Shown in pieces: positions 27,397 to 43,200 of a stretch of 64,000 nt of DNA. Source of the DNA: JBCCTX01 sp964652565 (GTDB lineage Bacteria; Bacteroidota; Bacteroidia; J057); NCBI GenBank assembly GCA_964652565.1, contig CAZZEC010000009.1:1-64000 (forward strand), given 5' to 3'. Position 1 is the stretch's first letter, and the number at the start of each line of letters is the position of its first letter. Made by a program: the position numbers and the translations under genes. The notes beneath the pieces are model-generated. The model was not told the origin of the DNA and searched no databases. It saw only the letters and a list, made by a program, of their open reading frames with translations.

Positions 27397-28152
27397 ATGT
27401 TTAAAAGGGTAATATTATTCTTGCTCACGTGTATTATTATTAGTGTTGGCCGGAGCCAAACAGTAAGAGATATTACTGCTGAAGTAGAAGATTCAGAAGG
27501 CAGAATAGTTGAGATTTCTTATACTTTGGAGGATAATATAAGCGTCGCAGCAGATTATAAAGTAGACCTATATATAGTCTATGAAAATAATAGAAAGCAA
27601 TTATTATATAATGTTAGTGGAGCTATAGGGAATAAAATAAAGGTAGGAACTCACAGAATTTTATGGAAGGCGGATGAGGAGTTCACGCGATTTAGAGGAA
27701 ATGTTAAGTTTGAAATAAGAGCAGTTCGTAATTTTATGATCTTAAAGCCAGATACAGAAATTACATTAAGACGAGGTAAGAATTATACGTTTGAATGGTT
27801 TGGAGAAGGAAGTACAACCGATACATTAGTACTCGAATTATATCAGTTTAATACACCAGTAGATACGTTAGACACAATATGGGGAGATTACACCTATACA
27901 TGGGATATTCCCAAAAATATTTCTCCTGGTGAGGAATATCAGTTGCTAATAAAGGGGGTAAATCAATCCAATATCAATGCATTTACAGAGAAATTCAGGA
28001 TAAAACGGCAGTTTCCCGTTTTTTTGCAGATTGGGACAGGTGTGATTGCGGCAGGTTTAGGTGCTGTAGTATATTTCATATTGAATCAAGAAGGAGATCC
28101 TATACTACCTACTCCTCCTCCTGAAGCAATTGCGCCAATTCCGACTCAATAA
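27397..28152 (+). CDS. Exported protein with Kre9/KNH-like domain and C-terminal membrane anchor
   Basis: A 251-aa protein starting at ATG 27397 (MFKRVILFLLTCIIISVG signal); the TTG at 27388 would add three residues. Residues 25-110 look like a beta-sandwich. Residues 115-205 resemble the Kre9/KNH-type Ig-like domain common in Bacteroidota surface proteins (FMILKPDTEITLRRGKNYTFEWFG and TYTWDIPKNISPGEEYQLLI). A single hydrophobic helix (about 212-232) and a short Pro-rich end (ILPTPPPEAIAPIPTQ) follow. That topology anchors the domain on the periplasmic side. It lies 74 bases upstream of the giant repeat gene on the same strand, so it is a candidate partner or anchor; no function is established. 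Confidence 0.7.
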   Translation: MFKRVILFLLTCIIISVGRSQTVRDITAEVEDSEGRIVEISYTLEDNISVAADYKVDLYIVYENNRKQLLYNVSGAIGNKIKVGTHRILWKADEEFTRFRGNVKFEIRAVRNFMILKPDTEITLRRGKNYTFEWFGEGSTTDTLVLELYQFNTPVDTLDTIWGDYTYTWDIPKNISPGEEYQLLIKGVNQSNINAFTEKFRIKRQFPVFLQIGTGVIAAGLGAVVYFILNQEGDPILPTPPPEAIAPIPTQ

Positions 28153-28226
28153 CAACACTTTAGTGATTTTGTCTTATTAAACGCTCCGTCGAAGCCGAAT
28201 TTCTATTGTAGTACAAACATTAGCCT

Positions 28227-31200
28227 ATGCCAGTATTGCACCAGCTCAAATACCTAGCAAATAGCTTTTTACGGTACCTTGTAAATATCCTGTTGATATT
28301 TGGGATGTGTACGCGATTAGTTATTGGCCAGTTTTCCGAAGCTACGCTTACTTACCTTGATACATCATATCATCCAGGATTCCTGGAAGCTGAACTAGTT
28401 TGGGGAGATTTTAATTATGACGGACGTGGAGATTTATTCGTCTCTGGTATAAGTTATGATTCTGCCATCGTGGCTCAAATTTATCTCGCCAATACATCCA
28501 ATATTCTGGAACTTGATACTGTACGGTCCCTGTCATTCATTCCACTTTCTGATGCACAATCTTCAATTTGTGATATCGATAATGATGGTAATCCCGATCT
28601 ATTCTATACAGGAATAGATTCTTTGGGGAATTATCAGGTACTGCTGTACACATTTGATGGGGATCAGTTTGAACAAAATGTACGCTCTACACAAAATGTC
28701 ATTCCTTTAATTAATGGGGATAGTGAATGGGCGGACTATGATCATGATGGAGATCAAGACTTGTTAATACTGGGAAGTACCAAAGATGGACAGCCTGCTA
28801 CCGCATTGTACAAGAACAATTCCGGAATACTGGTAAGCCAGGATGATATTAACACAACTATCTATCAGCTTTCAGATGGAAGTGTCAGTTGGGTTGATGC
28901 GAACAAAGATAATTCCTGGGACTTCATCATTTCGGGATACCTACAAAATGGGTTGCCACTGACAGAATTGTATCTCAACAATGATGATGGAAGCTGGCAG
29001 GCAGTTGGAGCAAGCGGACTACCCAATCTGGGTGATAGTAATATGGATATCGTAGACTATGATAATGATGGGGATGAAGACGTTTTGATAAGTGGTATAG
29101 GGAATGATAACTCAGGAATATCTGCTATTTATGAAAATAATGGTCTGGGAATTTTCTCTCAGTCAACATTAATTGATACGAATGTTTATCAACAAATATA
29201 CTGGGGGGACTTTACGGAAGATGGTCGCTCTGATGTATTACTATGGGGAAAAAGGGATAGTATATATACGTTAAGTATTTATTCCCAAGTCCCCTCTCAG
29301 CCTCTTTCATTCACTAGTTTGATAGTATTAGATACGTTGGATCAGGGTAGCGTTGTAGTCATTGATGGAGAAAAAAATGGCACCCTGGACATTTTGTTGA
29401 CTGGTAGAAGGGATTCTGTGTTTTGGAGAGGTTATGCCAACGATGCAGTAAATTCAACTATTCCTGTGGCTCCTCAAAATCTTTTATTTACTCAAATTGG
29501 TACAAAGGGAATATTTACCTGGAATAACATTAATGAAGTTAATTATAGTTTTTATCTAAAAGAGATAGTAAGTAATAGCTATTTGTATTCGACCTTAGCT
29601 GATACATTATCAGGATATCGCAGGACTTTAAATGTTGATAGAAATTATAGACAGGGTCAATGGAGCATAGATAGTTTACCTGAAGGGAGTTACACATTTG
29701 GGATTCAGGCTATTGATAGAAGTAGGGAAGCATCTGCATTTAGTAGGATCAATTTTCGTGTTCAACCACTATCTTTTTCTGATCAGACCACATCCTATCT
29801 GGACCCAACATTACCAGGATTGAAAAATACCAGGGTTACCCATGCCGATGTTGATCTGGACGGGGATCTGGACCTCGCTTTTATGGGAGAAAACGAAGGG
29901 AGTATTATTACTCAAATTTTATATAATGAGATACAAGCAACGCCAAAGTATATCTCTTCATCCATCAATGTTCTGGGGCTTACTCGAGGGGATATGTCCT
30001 GGGATGATTATGATTTAGACAATGACCTCGATTTATTGATTTGTGGGTGGGATGGAACACAAAGGCGCACGCTTCTGTATCAAAATAATGTTGAAGCAGG
30101 AACCTTTACGCAAACGGACTTTAGTTTTATTGGAGTGGATTCTGCCACTATATCCTGGGGAGACTATGATAACGATGGTGATTCAGACATATTACTCACT
30201 GGATTTGATGGGACTACTTGGATTTCTGAATTGTATGAGAATGACTTACAGGGCTTTACTAGGACCCCAATCGTAAATACTTTACTTAACGAATATTCTC
30301 GGCATTCAGCAAAATGGGTAGATTATGACCGGGATGGAGACCTTGATATTTGGGTAACGGGACTTTTACAAGGAGTAAGGCGAAGTCAAATAATCCAAAA
30401 CGACGGAGGTGTATTATCGCAATCTGGCATACCCAATCTAAATGGTGTTCCTCTTGGGCAAATAGAAGTTGCTGATTTCAATCTCGATAATTATCCGGAT
30501 ATTTTACTGGTAGGATCTGGCGAAGCATTATTGTATAAAAATATCTCAGCAGGAACATTTGCATTGGTTAATACTGGATTAACCGGTTTAGATTTAGGTA
30601 GTGCATCATGGGGGGATTATGATAACGATGAAGATCCCGATCTGATATTTACAGGGAGTACAAATTCTGCAGATACGCTTAGAAAGACTCTGTTATATAA
30701 AAACCAGGGTAATGATACGTTTTTAGAAGATGTGATCTCTTCTTCACAGTTCCCACAACTAGGTGGAGGAAGTGTTGCCTCCTGGTTAGATGTAAATAAT
30801 AATAGAGAACTAGATCTGGTATTAAGTGGTAAGACAGATTCAGGATTGCATACCTTTGTATATGTAAATCTTGATATGAGCACACCTACTGACCCCGGGA
30901 TTCCTACACAGTTGAATACTAAAGTGCTTCCAAATGGAGATATCAAATTTACTTGGCAACCTCCCGATATAGGACAAGCCTATACTTATAACCTGTTCAT
31001 TACAACTACTGTACTAGGGGCGGACGTAAAGTCCCCATCGGCAGATATTAATTCAGGTGAGCGATGGGTAAAAGGTCTTGGTAATGTAGGAAATGCCAAT
31101 TCATGGATTTGGCGATCACCTTCTCCTGGTGACTATGTATGGAGTGTGCAAGCAATCGATCAAGACTTTGAAGGATCATCATTTGCAAATCCACAATTTT

Positions 31201-34200
31201 TCTCAATTAAGAACCCTGAATTTAGTATTGATTCCTCCTTTAATATTCCTGGTCTGTCAAATGCAACTGCATCATGGGGAGATTTAGATTGTGATGGTGA
31301 TCTGGACTTGGCAATATTAGGCGGAGACGGTACTGGTCCGTTTACAGGAATCTATCGCCATGAGGAAAATCATACTTTTTCTCTTATCAATTTTGTTTTA
31401 CCGCAGATGAGTAATGGAGATATCGACTGGGGAGATTATAACAATGATGGATATTTAGATTTAATACTTTCGGGAATAGGCGACACAGGAGGAGAGACCA
31501 TGATCTATAAAAATGATGCCAATGGAAATTTAGCGCAGATATCCGATAATCTTCTGGACGTTTTTGATAGCAGTGTAGAATGGGGGGACTATGATAATGA
31601 CGGGGACTTGGATATTTTGATAACTGGCGTTTCTTCTGGTAGGTCTTGGACTAAGGTTTACAGGAATGAAAGCAACGATCAATTTGTAGATATTGAAGCA
31701 GATTTTGATACGATACGTTCAGGGAATGCTACTTTCGGAGATTATGATAATGATAATGACTTAGACATTTTAATGTCTGGGAATAGATTTGGGAGTGTAT
31801 ATGAAAATCAGGAAGGGGTATTTGTGAAGAAAGTATTTCTTCGGAAAATGATTAATAGTGATGCCGAGTGGGGAGATTACAATAATGATGGGTTTTTAGA
31901 TGTTTTTCTGTCGGGATTAGAAACTGAGAATGGGGGAGATAAGCAGGTCATTGTATATAGAAATGTACCGAGAAATGATGGAACCAGAAGTTTTCAGCAA
32001 GTGGTAGTACTACCTGGTTTGGAAAATGGGGACCTGAGTTTAGGAGATTATACGGGTGATGGTTGGCTAGATATTCTCGTATCAGGGAGTATAGAAGCTC
32101 AGGATTACGAATGTTGGCTATTTAAGCAGATAAATGGCCAATTTGTACTAGATTCGTTAAATACTCGCTCCCTATCAGATATCGGAAATGGATCAATCTC
32201 AAATTGGGCTGATATTAATGCAGACGGTAAGTTGGATCTGCTCTTAACAGGGCAAAAAGAAGATGGTAGTAGGGCTGCTGAGTTGTATTACAATGAATTA
32301 GGTGAAAATACGTTCTCATTTGGCAGTCCTGGGAATCTCATTTCTGAGCAGGTAAACAGAAAGATACTACTTCAATGGGAAGCTCCACCAGAAGGTAATC
32401 CAGACCGATATACGTATGCTCTATACGTTGGAAATCAATCTCAACTTTCAACTCCTCAAGGTGCAATCTCTATTAAAAATCCTCATTCAGACCTTAGTAC
32501 AGGTGCAAGGAAGGTCGTAAAATGGGGAGAGATCAGCCAAACCTCCTACACTATAGATGAACTCGTGGAGGGGACTTACTACTGGAGTGTACAGGCAATA
32601 GATAAGGATTTTTCTGGATCATCTTTTTTTACTGAACAATCATTTGACTACAAAATACCTAATTTTATTGCCGATACAGCTTCGAATTTTGAGAATAATC
32701 CTCCTGGGCTAAGTAGGGCAATATTTTCATGGGTTGACTATGACACCGATGGCGACCTGGATTTTTTATTAGCCGGGTTAAATAATGCTGGACAACCTAC
32801 TATGGTCATGTATTCAAATCAAGAGGATAACAGCTTCAGGTTGATAAATTCAAATTTTCCTGATGTATACGATGGCGATGTAGCTTGGGCTGATTATGAT
32901 CATGATGGCGACCCCGATGTGTTAATCACGGGAAATTCAACTGGAGGTCCCATCACGCGTTTGTATCAAAATGATTTGGGAGTATTTAATGAAGTGAATA
33001 CTAATTTTGAACCACTTTCTGAAAGTAGTGTCGCATGGGGAGATTTGGATAATGATGGAGATAAGGATTTGATTTTAATTGGCAGGGATGAGAATGGAGT
33101 GGCAAAAACGATATTATACCGGAATGAATCTTTTACGGAATTTGTCGAGATTAAGCATTCAATAGAGAATATATATTCTGGTGATGTGGCATGGGGAGAC
33201 TATGATAGAGATGGGGATTTTGATTTAATCCTGAGTGGATTGACTAATCAAGATGTTCCTTTTTCGAGACTATACCGCAATAACTTTGGACTTTTTGAGG
33301 AGATAAATCCAGGTTTCAAACAACTTGCTCAGAGTAGTGTCGCATGGGGGGATTATAATAATGATGGATTGTTGGATTTACTGATGGCAGGTAGACAAAA
33401 CCCTTCCTTTACGCAGATTTACAGAAATTTGGGAAATGATGCTTTTCAAGAGATCGTAGTAGATGTCGAAGCAGTAAGCAGTGGAGAGGTCTCATGGGGA
33501 GATTATAATAACGATGGATACAGAGACTTCCTGATTACTGGGACTACAGAGGAAGGGCAGGGGTTTGCTAAGATCTATCGCAACCAACAAGGCCTGGGAT
33601 TCAATGCTGATGAAAACAGTAGTATTCTATTACCTCAATTAGGAGAGGGAAGTATTGGTGATTGGGCTGATGTAGATGGAGATGGTAAAATAGATGTGTT
33701 TATATCAGGGAAAAACCTTCAAAATGGTCTCAATGATTACGCATTACTGAAAAACAACCTGAACATTGGATCTAGTCTATTACTACCTCCTCCACAACAG
33801 GTAAATGCACAACAGGTAGGAGATATCCTTAAAATTACCTGGGAACCACCATCGGGATATGATGCGGATCTTGTCGATGGTCTTACATATGCCATATCAT
33901 TGGTTCCTACGAATACAGGTATACCTCCTCTTATCTCAGAGAGTGATCCCATTTCTGGAATATTGTATATTCCTAATAATGCATCTAACTTCAATACAAC
34001 TGAAATTTCGATTCAAGGACTATCTACTGGTGAATATGAATTACGCGTCCAAGCCATATCTTCTGAATTGGTTGGATCTGTATTTTCTGATCCTGTGAAT
34101 GTACAATTTCAGGCTCCTGAATTAATAAATGTTACTGGAACTATATTTACTTCATCTCTTGATGGTATAGACAATGGGGAATCTTCCTGGGCAGATGTAG

Positions 34201-37200
34201 ATGGAGATGGCGATTCCGATTTGCTCATACAGGGTCTCACAGCAGGGGATACACCAATCACTCAGTTATTTTTGAATGAAAATGGTTCATTGATATTGGA
34301 CAATGACGCAAGTAATGTTATTGTACAGGTTGATGGAGGGTCTATGGATTGGGGAGATTATGACAATGATGGCGATGTTGACTTACTGATTTGTGGCATA
34401 TCAGACAATGGATCTGTTACAAAGTTATATACAAATACAAATGGAGTATTTGAAGAAGTCGCATTTGAATTTACAGGTGTATTCAATAGCGATGTAAAGG
34501 GAGTCGATATTGATCGGGATGGATGGCTAGATATATCAATTATTGGTAATGATGGCATAAATAAGATTAGCAAGATATACCGAAATCAATGGATAAATAA
34601 TCCTTCTGAGCCTTTTGAAGAAATAAATGGTCTCAACATTGCCATAGATAATGGGAGCCAAGCCTGGACTGACGTAGATAAAGATGGGGATCGAGATGTA
34701 TTGTTAATTGGAGAAAGAAATGGGGGAGTCCCTGTTGTTTCACTTAGATTAAATGATGGGCAAGGAAATTTTAGTGCTCAGACTGGTACTGGGATACTGG
34801 CTCTTGGCCAAGCTAGCGCTTTTTGGGGGGAGCTCAATAATGATGGTTGGCCTGATTTGTTAGTATCGGGAATTGCTCAAAATGGAGAACCTGTTACGAT
34901 TGTATATCAGAATAATCAGGATTATACATTTACTGGAATTGAAGTTGCAAAAATAGGAGGAGGAGATGCCTTTTGGGGGGATTGGGATGAAGATGGAGAC
35001 TGGGATATTACAGTGCTTGGCGATACATTAGGTGGTGGTACGGTGTCTGCTTTATTTATTAATGAGAATGGGACTTACAACTTAAAAACTGAGGATTCCG
35101 AAGTTATTGAAGCGGTGGAGGGGGGAGCTTTTCTGAGTTGGGGAGATATTAACAAAAATGGTTATCCCGATTTATTAGTAGGAGGGCGGGATAATATGGG
35201 TGAAAAAGTATTGATCTTATATCAAAATACATTTGAAAATATAGATCCTAAACCTCGTAAGCCCCCAGTTCCAGCTAATCTCAATGCTTCTCAAGTGGGT
35301 AATAGTATAGTTTTTAGTTGGGAAAAACCGAATGATATATCATATCCCTCGAATCTGCTTGATGGACTTTCATATAATGTCTATGTTGGATTAGAAGATG
35401 GAGATCAAAATATTCAAACCTCTAATTCAGACCCGTCTACAGGTAACAGATATATCATTGGGCGGGGGAATGCTTCACAAACCTTAAGCTGGACATTTGA
35501 TGACCTGCCGGATGCTACGTATCGTTGGGGAGTCCAGGCTATTGACGCTGACTACGAAGGCTCAGAGTTTGTACAAGGTGAACCAGTAATATTTGAACGT
35601 CCCGATTGGAGAGATGATACGGAGTCAATTTTACTATCAGCACTAAATGGAATTGCCGAAGCGGAGATGCATTCCGGGGATTACAATTCAGATGGTGCTA
35701 CTGATCTACTCATTATGGGCACCAGAAATGGTCAGGCTTTCACATCATTATATCGAAACCTAGCCCAAAATGGGCAGTTTCAAATTATCAACAGCAGCCT
35801 TCCTGCAGTTAGTAATGCTGCATTTGATTGGGGAGATTATAACGGAGATGGATTTATTGATTTGGTTTATTGTGGCAATGTCAATGGAATCCCACAAACC
35901 AGAGTTTATATAAACAATAATGGTATAGATTTTACTAATTCGGGTAATAATTTAGATGGTGTTCAGAATGGAGATGTTGTCTGGTTGGACTATGATAATG
36001 ATGGAGATCTGGATATCCTATATATGGGAGAATCTGCGACTGGGCCTATTACGTCATTGTATGAGAATCAGAGTGGCAATTTTATCCCAATTGAAAATGA
36101 TATCCCAGGTCTCAGAAATGGTTCCATAGCCACTGCGGATTACAATAACGATGGATACATTGATTTTTTTATTACTGGAACTGACGGTTTAGGCGCGGTA
36201 AGTAGACTTTATAAAAATGTCGCTGGTAGTACTTTTCAAGTTGAGACAGTAAATATCCAAAACTTTCAGAATAGCCATTCGAGTTGGGTAGATTATGACA
36301 ATGATGGAGATCAGGACTTGTTTATCTCAGGTAGGCAAGGGGGCAATCTGATATCGAGATTATATAGAAATGATATTGAGTCTAATGAATTTGTTTCAAT
36401 CACCCTTAATATACCCGCTGTATCTGATGGAGAAATTATTTGGGCGGATTTGGATTTTGACGGTTTTAAAGATGTGATTATTACTGGGGAAGGAGACTCA
36501 GGGAAGTTATTTCAAATATATATAAATGATACTGAGGGTGATTTTACTTTGGATGATATTGGTTCAGGAGTGTTTAATGGGGGTGGACTCAATAGTGATG
36601 TGTCGGTAGGCGATTTTGATGGCAATGGTGTCATTGACATCTGTCTGATTGGTACTGTAGCACCTGATAACTCCCTGAATATAGTTCTCAATCAGTTATC
36701 TGCACTAAGTAATATCTCTCCAGGTGTTCCTGGTAATCTCTCATCTAGACAAAGGGGTAGATCAGTTATCCTGGATTGGAATCCTCCAGAGAATGGTAAC
36801 CCTGCTATTAGCCCTGGTTATACGTATAATATATTTATAGGTACAGACAGGAACATCGCAAATGTCAAATCACCCCATGCAAGTATTACAAGTGGTGATA
36901 GATGGATTTATGCTGATGGCAATTTGGGGAGTGCGACACAGTTTGAACTTAATGAGTTAGAATCAGGGAAGTATTTTTGGAGTATTCAATCTATTAGTCA
37001 AGATTACGAAGCATCTGAATTTGCAGGTATAGATTCTTTTGAATATGTAAATCCGGTACTTCTGGACTCAACCGAGCGTATTTTTGTCAATTTACCAGAA
37101 GGTTTTACGGATGCTAGTCTTGCCTGGGGAGACTATAACAATGACAATCTGTTAGATCTGGTTGTGTCGGGAATGTCTGATAATACCCGTGTAACCCGCT

Positions 37201-40200
37201 TATACAGATCTGATGGTAAACAACTGTTTAACAGTGGGATTACAACATTTGCCAATGTTTCTCAAGGAAGCTTGGAATGGGATGATTTCAATCTGGATGG
37301 GAATCTGGACTTACTATTGACGGGTATGAGCGATGGAGGGCCTGTTTCAAAGATATATAGGAATAATGGTAATGAAACATTCACTGAAGTTGATGAACTG
37401 GCTGGTATTTCGAATGGAGAAGCAAAATGGGGAGATTGTGATAACGATGGTGATCCTGATATTATAATATCTGGACTCTCAGATAACGATACTCCGATCA
37501 CACAGCTATATAAAAATGACAATGGTAATTTCATTCCAGATAATTCCAGCGATTTGGCCGATGTATCATCAAGTACATTGGCTTGGCAGGATTACAATGT
37601 GGATGGATTTCTGGACTTATTCCTTGCAGGTACAAATACTTCTGGATTCCCTATTACGAGGATTTATCTCAATAACACATTAGGTGTACTGGAGAATACA
37701 GGTCAAAATTTTGATAATGTCAGTGAAGGAGATATAGATTGGGGAGATTTTAATAATGATGGTCTTCCAGATATCCTGGTCACAGGTACAATCGGTTCTG
37801 GACCTCTTACCAGGGTATATCTCAATAATGGGGGGACAAGCTTTACTCCATTTTTCGAAGATGAAGGGGGTATAAATGGAACTGTGGCCTGGGGAGATTA
37901 CAATAACGATGGATATAGGGATTTCCTGGTGATAGGAAGTCGTAATGGTCAGAGTGAGGAACGCATTGGCAAGATCTATCGCAATATGGCTGGTACTGAT
38001 TTTGAATTTGATGAAGATGCAAGTGTATTATTAGAAGGAGTTTCAAACGGTGATGCTGCATGGGCTGACTATGACAAGGATGGATTACTGGATCTTATCA
38101 TTGCTGGTAGTACGCAAGATGATGATGGGCTTATTCGCTTTTTCCAAAATGAAATCAATGCTACTCCAAGTATTCCTGAAATACCTCGGGAACTGAAAGT
38201 AGAACAATCAGGGGATCAGATCATCTTCACTTGGAATGCTCCTCAATCATCTAACCCTTCAGCTATCAATGGGTATACATACAATATTTTTGTCAATACA
38301 AATGGCGAAAACATAATTTCTCCTTTATCAGATGAATCAGGGTATCGTCGAATAGCAAAGGCGGGAAATGCATACTACCGTAGAAAGTGGGTATTAGAAG
38401 GTCTGGAAGAGGGGACTTACACGTGGGGTGTACAGTCTGTCGATAGTAAATTTGAGGGATCTGCTTTTATTGATGGAGAAGATTTCATATACACAGATCC
38501 CGACTTCGAAGATATTACTGATCTGCTCTTGGATGATATACCTGTAATATCTCAAGGTGCTATGGAATGGGGTGATTACAATGAAGACCGAAGACAGGAT
38601 TTAATTATTACAGGCTTGATAGAAGGTGTTCCCAACACACGTTTGTATCGCAATGAAAATGATGGTGAATTGCGTCTTTCATTAGTGGAAAATTCAACTT
38701 TAGAGAACGTATATAATGGTGATGTTGCATGGGGTGATTACGATAATGATGGAGACTTGGATATAGCAATATCTGGTCAAAATACTCAAGGTCCTTTCAC
38801 CGCAATTTATCGCAATGATGAAGAGACGTTCTCTATGTTAGATCTTGATTTAGTTCAAGTTACAAATAGTGCATTAGCATGGGGAGACATAGATAATGAT
38901 GGAGATTTAGATTTGATTATTGCAGGTTCGCTAGCAAACGGAAGTACCGTTGTAAGAATCTATCGAAATGATCGAAATGATACATTTACTAATAATCTCA
39001 GTACTATACCAGGGATGAAGGATGGTAGTCTCGCCTTTGGGGACTACGATGGAGATCTCGATCTGGATATTTTACTTACTGGAGATATTCAGGGTACTCC
39101 TTCTTCTCAAATATGGGTAAACAATGGAGGAGGAAACTTTATTCAAGCTCAGGTAGTGGTAAATGGAATAGATAATTTACAGGGAGTGATGAATGGTTCA
39201 GGTAGTTGGGGAGATTATAACAACGATGGTTGGTTAGATATACTTATAGCAGGGGCCTCTAACGGTACGAATGTTCTAAGAGTATATGTCAATAATTCCA
39301 ATGGGACCTTTACTCCAATTGTAAATAGGGCCGGGTTAATCGAAGGAGAAGCATTATGGGCAGATGTAAACAATGATAATTTTCTGGATATCATCATGGC
39401 TGGAGAGCAACAATCAGGTTTAGGAGTCAGTATTTATCTCTATTCTGATGATGATAATTTTCCTCTTGATAGGATAAATTCCGAATTCCTGGTTTCCTTA
39501 AAAAATGGGTCGGGTTTAGCATTAGCTGATTTGGATCTGGATGGAAAACTTGATTTGACAGTTTATGGAATTCAGGGTGTAGTTGAGGAAGGTATTTTTA
39601 AGATATACCGAAATATTAATGCAAACCAGGGTAATCCTCTAAATGAGGCTCCTGTTGGACTTACCTCTGTGCAGAATAGTGAGGTCGTCGAATTAATTTG
39701 GCAATCTCCTCCTGGAATTCCTGAAAATATTGTAAGTGGTTTAAGCTATAATATTTATATCGGTCGCCAGTCTGGTGATATAGATTTTCAATCTCCAATG
39801 GCTGATACTTTGAGTGGAGTTAGATATGTAACCCGCCTTGGACCCGTTGACGGGAATAGGTGGAGGGTAGAAGGACTTTCAGCCGGAAGATATTATTGGA
39901 GTGTACAAGCTATTGATCAGCGATATCAAGGATCACCATTTGCTGTAGAAAGCAGTTTCCTATACTCTCCGCCGGACTTCATAGATGAGACGGAAGAGGC
40001 ATTTAGTCAAATTCCATTGGGAGTTACAGAAGCTGATATTTCCTGGGTGGATGTTACAAGAGATAACCAACTGGATATGTTTGTAACCGGTGCTAGTCCA
40101 AGTGGAAGATCCAGTACACTTTACAGAAATACAAACGGAGTTTTTTCAGAAGTTGAGACAAGCTTAATAGATGTTGATCAAGGTGACGCAGACTGGGCTG

Positions 40201-43200
40201 ACTTTGATAACAATAACACACTAGATTTAGCACTTATTGGTAGATCAGATACGGGTTTTGTATTCATAATATACAGGTATCAAAATAATAGTTTCACAAG
40301 ATTTCAGACTTTACCTGGTCTGAGTAATGGTAGCGTCGCATGGGGAGACTATAATAATGATGGTTTACCAGATTTGTTGGTTACAGGTGAAAGCGAAGAT
40401 GGAACAGCTAAGACACATTTGTACAGAAATCTAATTAGAGAATTTAAAGATGTAGAGGAGCTAGATCTTAGGGATGTAGCTGAGGGAAGAGGTGTATGGG
40501 GAGATATAAATAGTGATGGTTGGCTGGATATCATTCTTACAGGCAATACCAATACAGAACTTGTTACTGAAATTTATATAAATGATAAACAAGGTGGATT
40601 TGATAGAATAGAACATAATCTTCCTGGTGTAGAAGGAGGCACGGTATTATTACTAGACGTAAATAACAATGGCCTTTTGGATATATTACTCATGGGTAAT
40701 ACCTCAGGAACTCCGATTACAAATATTTATTCAAATCAAGGAAACAACCAATTTACCCTTTTCGATGAGTTAAATGGTTTCTCAGTTGGGGAAGCAAGTT
40801 GGGGAGATTTCAATGATGATGGATTTCCTGATATTGCACTTACAGGTACATCGAGTGATGGAGCAACTACTATTCTTTACAGAAATCTGCAAGGACTCAA
40901 TCTTGAAATGGACTCTCTAAACTCTGCTGCTTTACAGGATGTATCTACGGGTAGCAGTATTTCATGGGGGGATTACAACAATGACAGAAAATTAGATTTG
41001 GCTATAGCAGGCGGTGATCCTGCGGGAAATGGAAAAAATCTAATCCTATATAGAAATGTTGAAACTAGTGGAAATCGTAGATCTGGTCCACCAACAAATC
41101 TGAGATCTATACCTTCTGGTGAAGAATTGCGTTTTACCTGGTCTCCTCCAACAGGATACTTGCCAGAACAAGTAGAAGGTCTTACATATAACATATACAT
41201 TGGGACTTCTTCCAATAGAGATAATACACTATCTCCTGAATCTAGTATACCCAACGGTTTTAGGCGAATCATTCATCAGGGTAATATTCTCGATACCACA
41301 TGGACAATAAAAGATTTACCTAGTGGAACATATTTTTGGAGTGTTCAAGCCATAGATCCTGATTTTGAAGGTTCCAGGTTTGCTGAAGAACAAGTAATCG
41401 AATTTTCATTACCAATATATCAGGAAGTATTTTCAGTGAAGGATTCCCTTATAGGAATAGATCAGGCCGCTTCTTCCTGGGGAGATTTTGATAATGATGG
41501 AGACTTAGATCTTCTGGCGATTGGTAGATCTGCTAACGCCAATACTGCATGGGTATATAGGAATCTAGGCAATGATACCTTTCAGCAGGTAGATTTTTTT
41601 CTTCCAAAAGTAAGAAATGGAGAGGTAGGATGGATCGATTTCGACCAAGATGGATTTTTAGATATGATCATCTGTGGAGAGACCTCCAGAGGATTGATAA
41701 CGAATATCTATCGAAGCGATTCAGCCAATCAATTCATAGATATTTCTGCAAAGTTGCCAGGCCTTAGGTTTGCAGATATCGACTGGGGTGATTTTGATAA
41801 CGATGGAGATATTGATATTGCCTTATGTGGAGTTGCGAATGATGATGGGGAGTCTAGGCCTATCTCGAATGTTTACCTTAATCTTGGAGGCAACAATTTT
41901 ACACGATTGGATTTGCAACTACCTGGAGTATCCAATGGTACCATAGAATGGGTTGATATCGATTCTGATGGTAGATTGGATCTCTTCTTGTCGGGAAATA
42001 CTGCAAATGGAAGTATAACTAGCCTAAGGCACAATGAAGGGAATAATTCATTTGTAGAACTGGAAGTTCCCTTTGTCTCAGTGGGTAATAGTGCTTCTGA
42101 TTGGGGCGATTACAATAACGATGGACGCCCCGATTTACTCATCGCTGGAGAACGATCAGATGGGATATATATAAGTTATCTTTACAGAAATGATGATGGT
42201 TTGAATTTCACAGGTGTAGACTCATTGGTCGGTGTGTCACAGGGAACTATTCAGTGGGGTGATTACAACGAAGACGGATTTTCGGATTTGTTAATAAGTG
42301 GCAATACGACGAATGGGATAACAAGTAGGTCTAAGAGAATAGATATAGGAATTTCAGCTATTTACGAGAATAAAGCTGGGCAGGATCTAGTATTGGATTC
42401 TGTGAATACTCCCATATTAACACAAATTAGAGGAACGGGACTTGCAAGTTGGGTCGATTACAATGATGATGGTAAGTTGGATGTTCTGATAGGTGGAGGT
42501 ATTAATAACGATACGCTAAAAGTACTAACCATTTTTGAGAATATAGGAACAAATAACTCGGATGACCGTCCCTTACCACCCACACTAAGTAATGTTGTAA
42601 AAGGAGAAGACAGAGTTACACTTTCCTGGACACCACCTGGTGCAGGAACAGGGGTAGGAGGATATACCTATAATTTAAGATTAACGGATGATCTGGACAC
42701 TGATAATGTGGTTTCTTCGCTAAGTAATATTGCGACAGGAGACCGTAAGATTGTAGATATAGGTAATGTTGGCTCTACAGAAGAATGGACAATACGTGAT
42801 CTTCCGACAGGGACATATTACTGGAGTGTCCAAGCCATTGATCAAGAGTACGAATCATCCGCATTTGCAGCAATCGATAGCTTTGATTTTGTAGCTGCAA
42901 GATTTATTGACGTTTCTGATGTGGCACTTGCAGATAGCATATTGGGTTTTAATGATGGAGCATTAGATCTTGGTGATTATGACAATGACGAAGATCTCGA
43001 TTTATTGATCAGTGGTGTGACAGATTCAGGTTATGTTACAGCATTATTTGAGAATCAAGGGCAATCGAGATTTGTTAAGGTAGATCTAAATATGACAGGT
43101 GTTGGTAGAGGTGATGTTGCTTGGGGTGATATCAATAATGATGGTTGGCTCGATGCAGTAGTGACAGGAACTTTTGATGGAAATCAAACTGCTGCATTTC

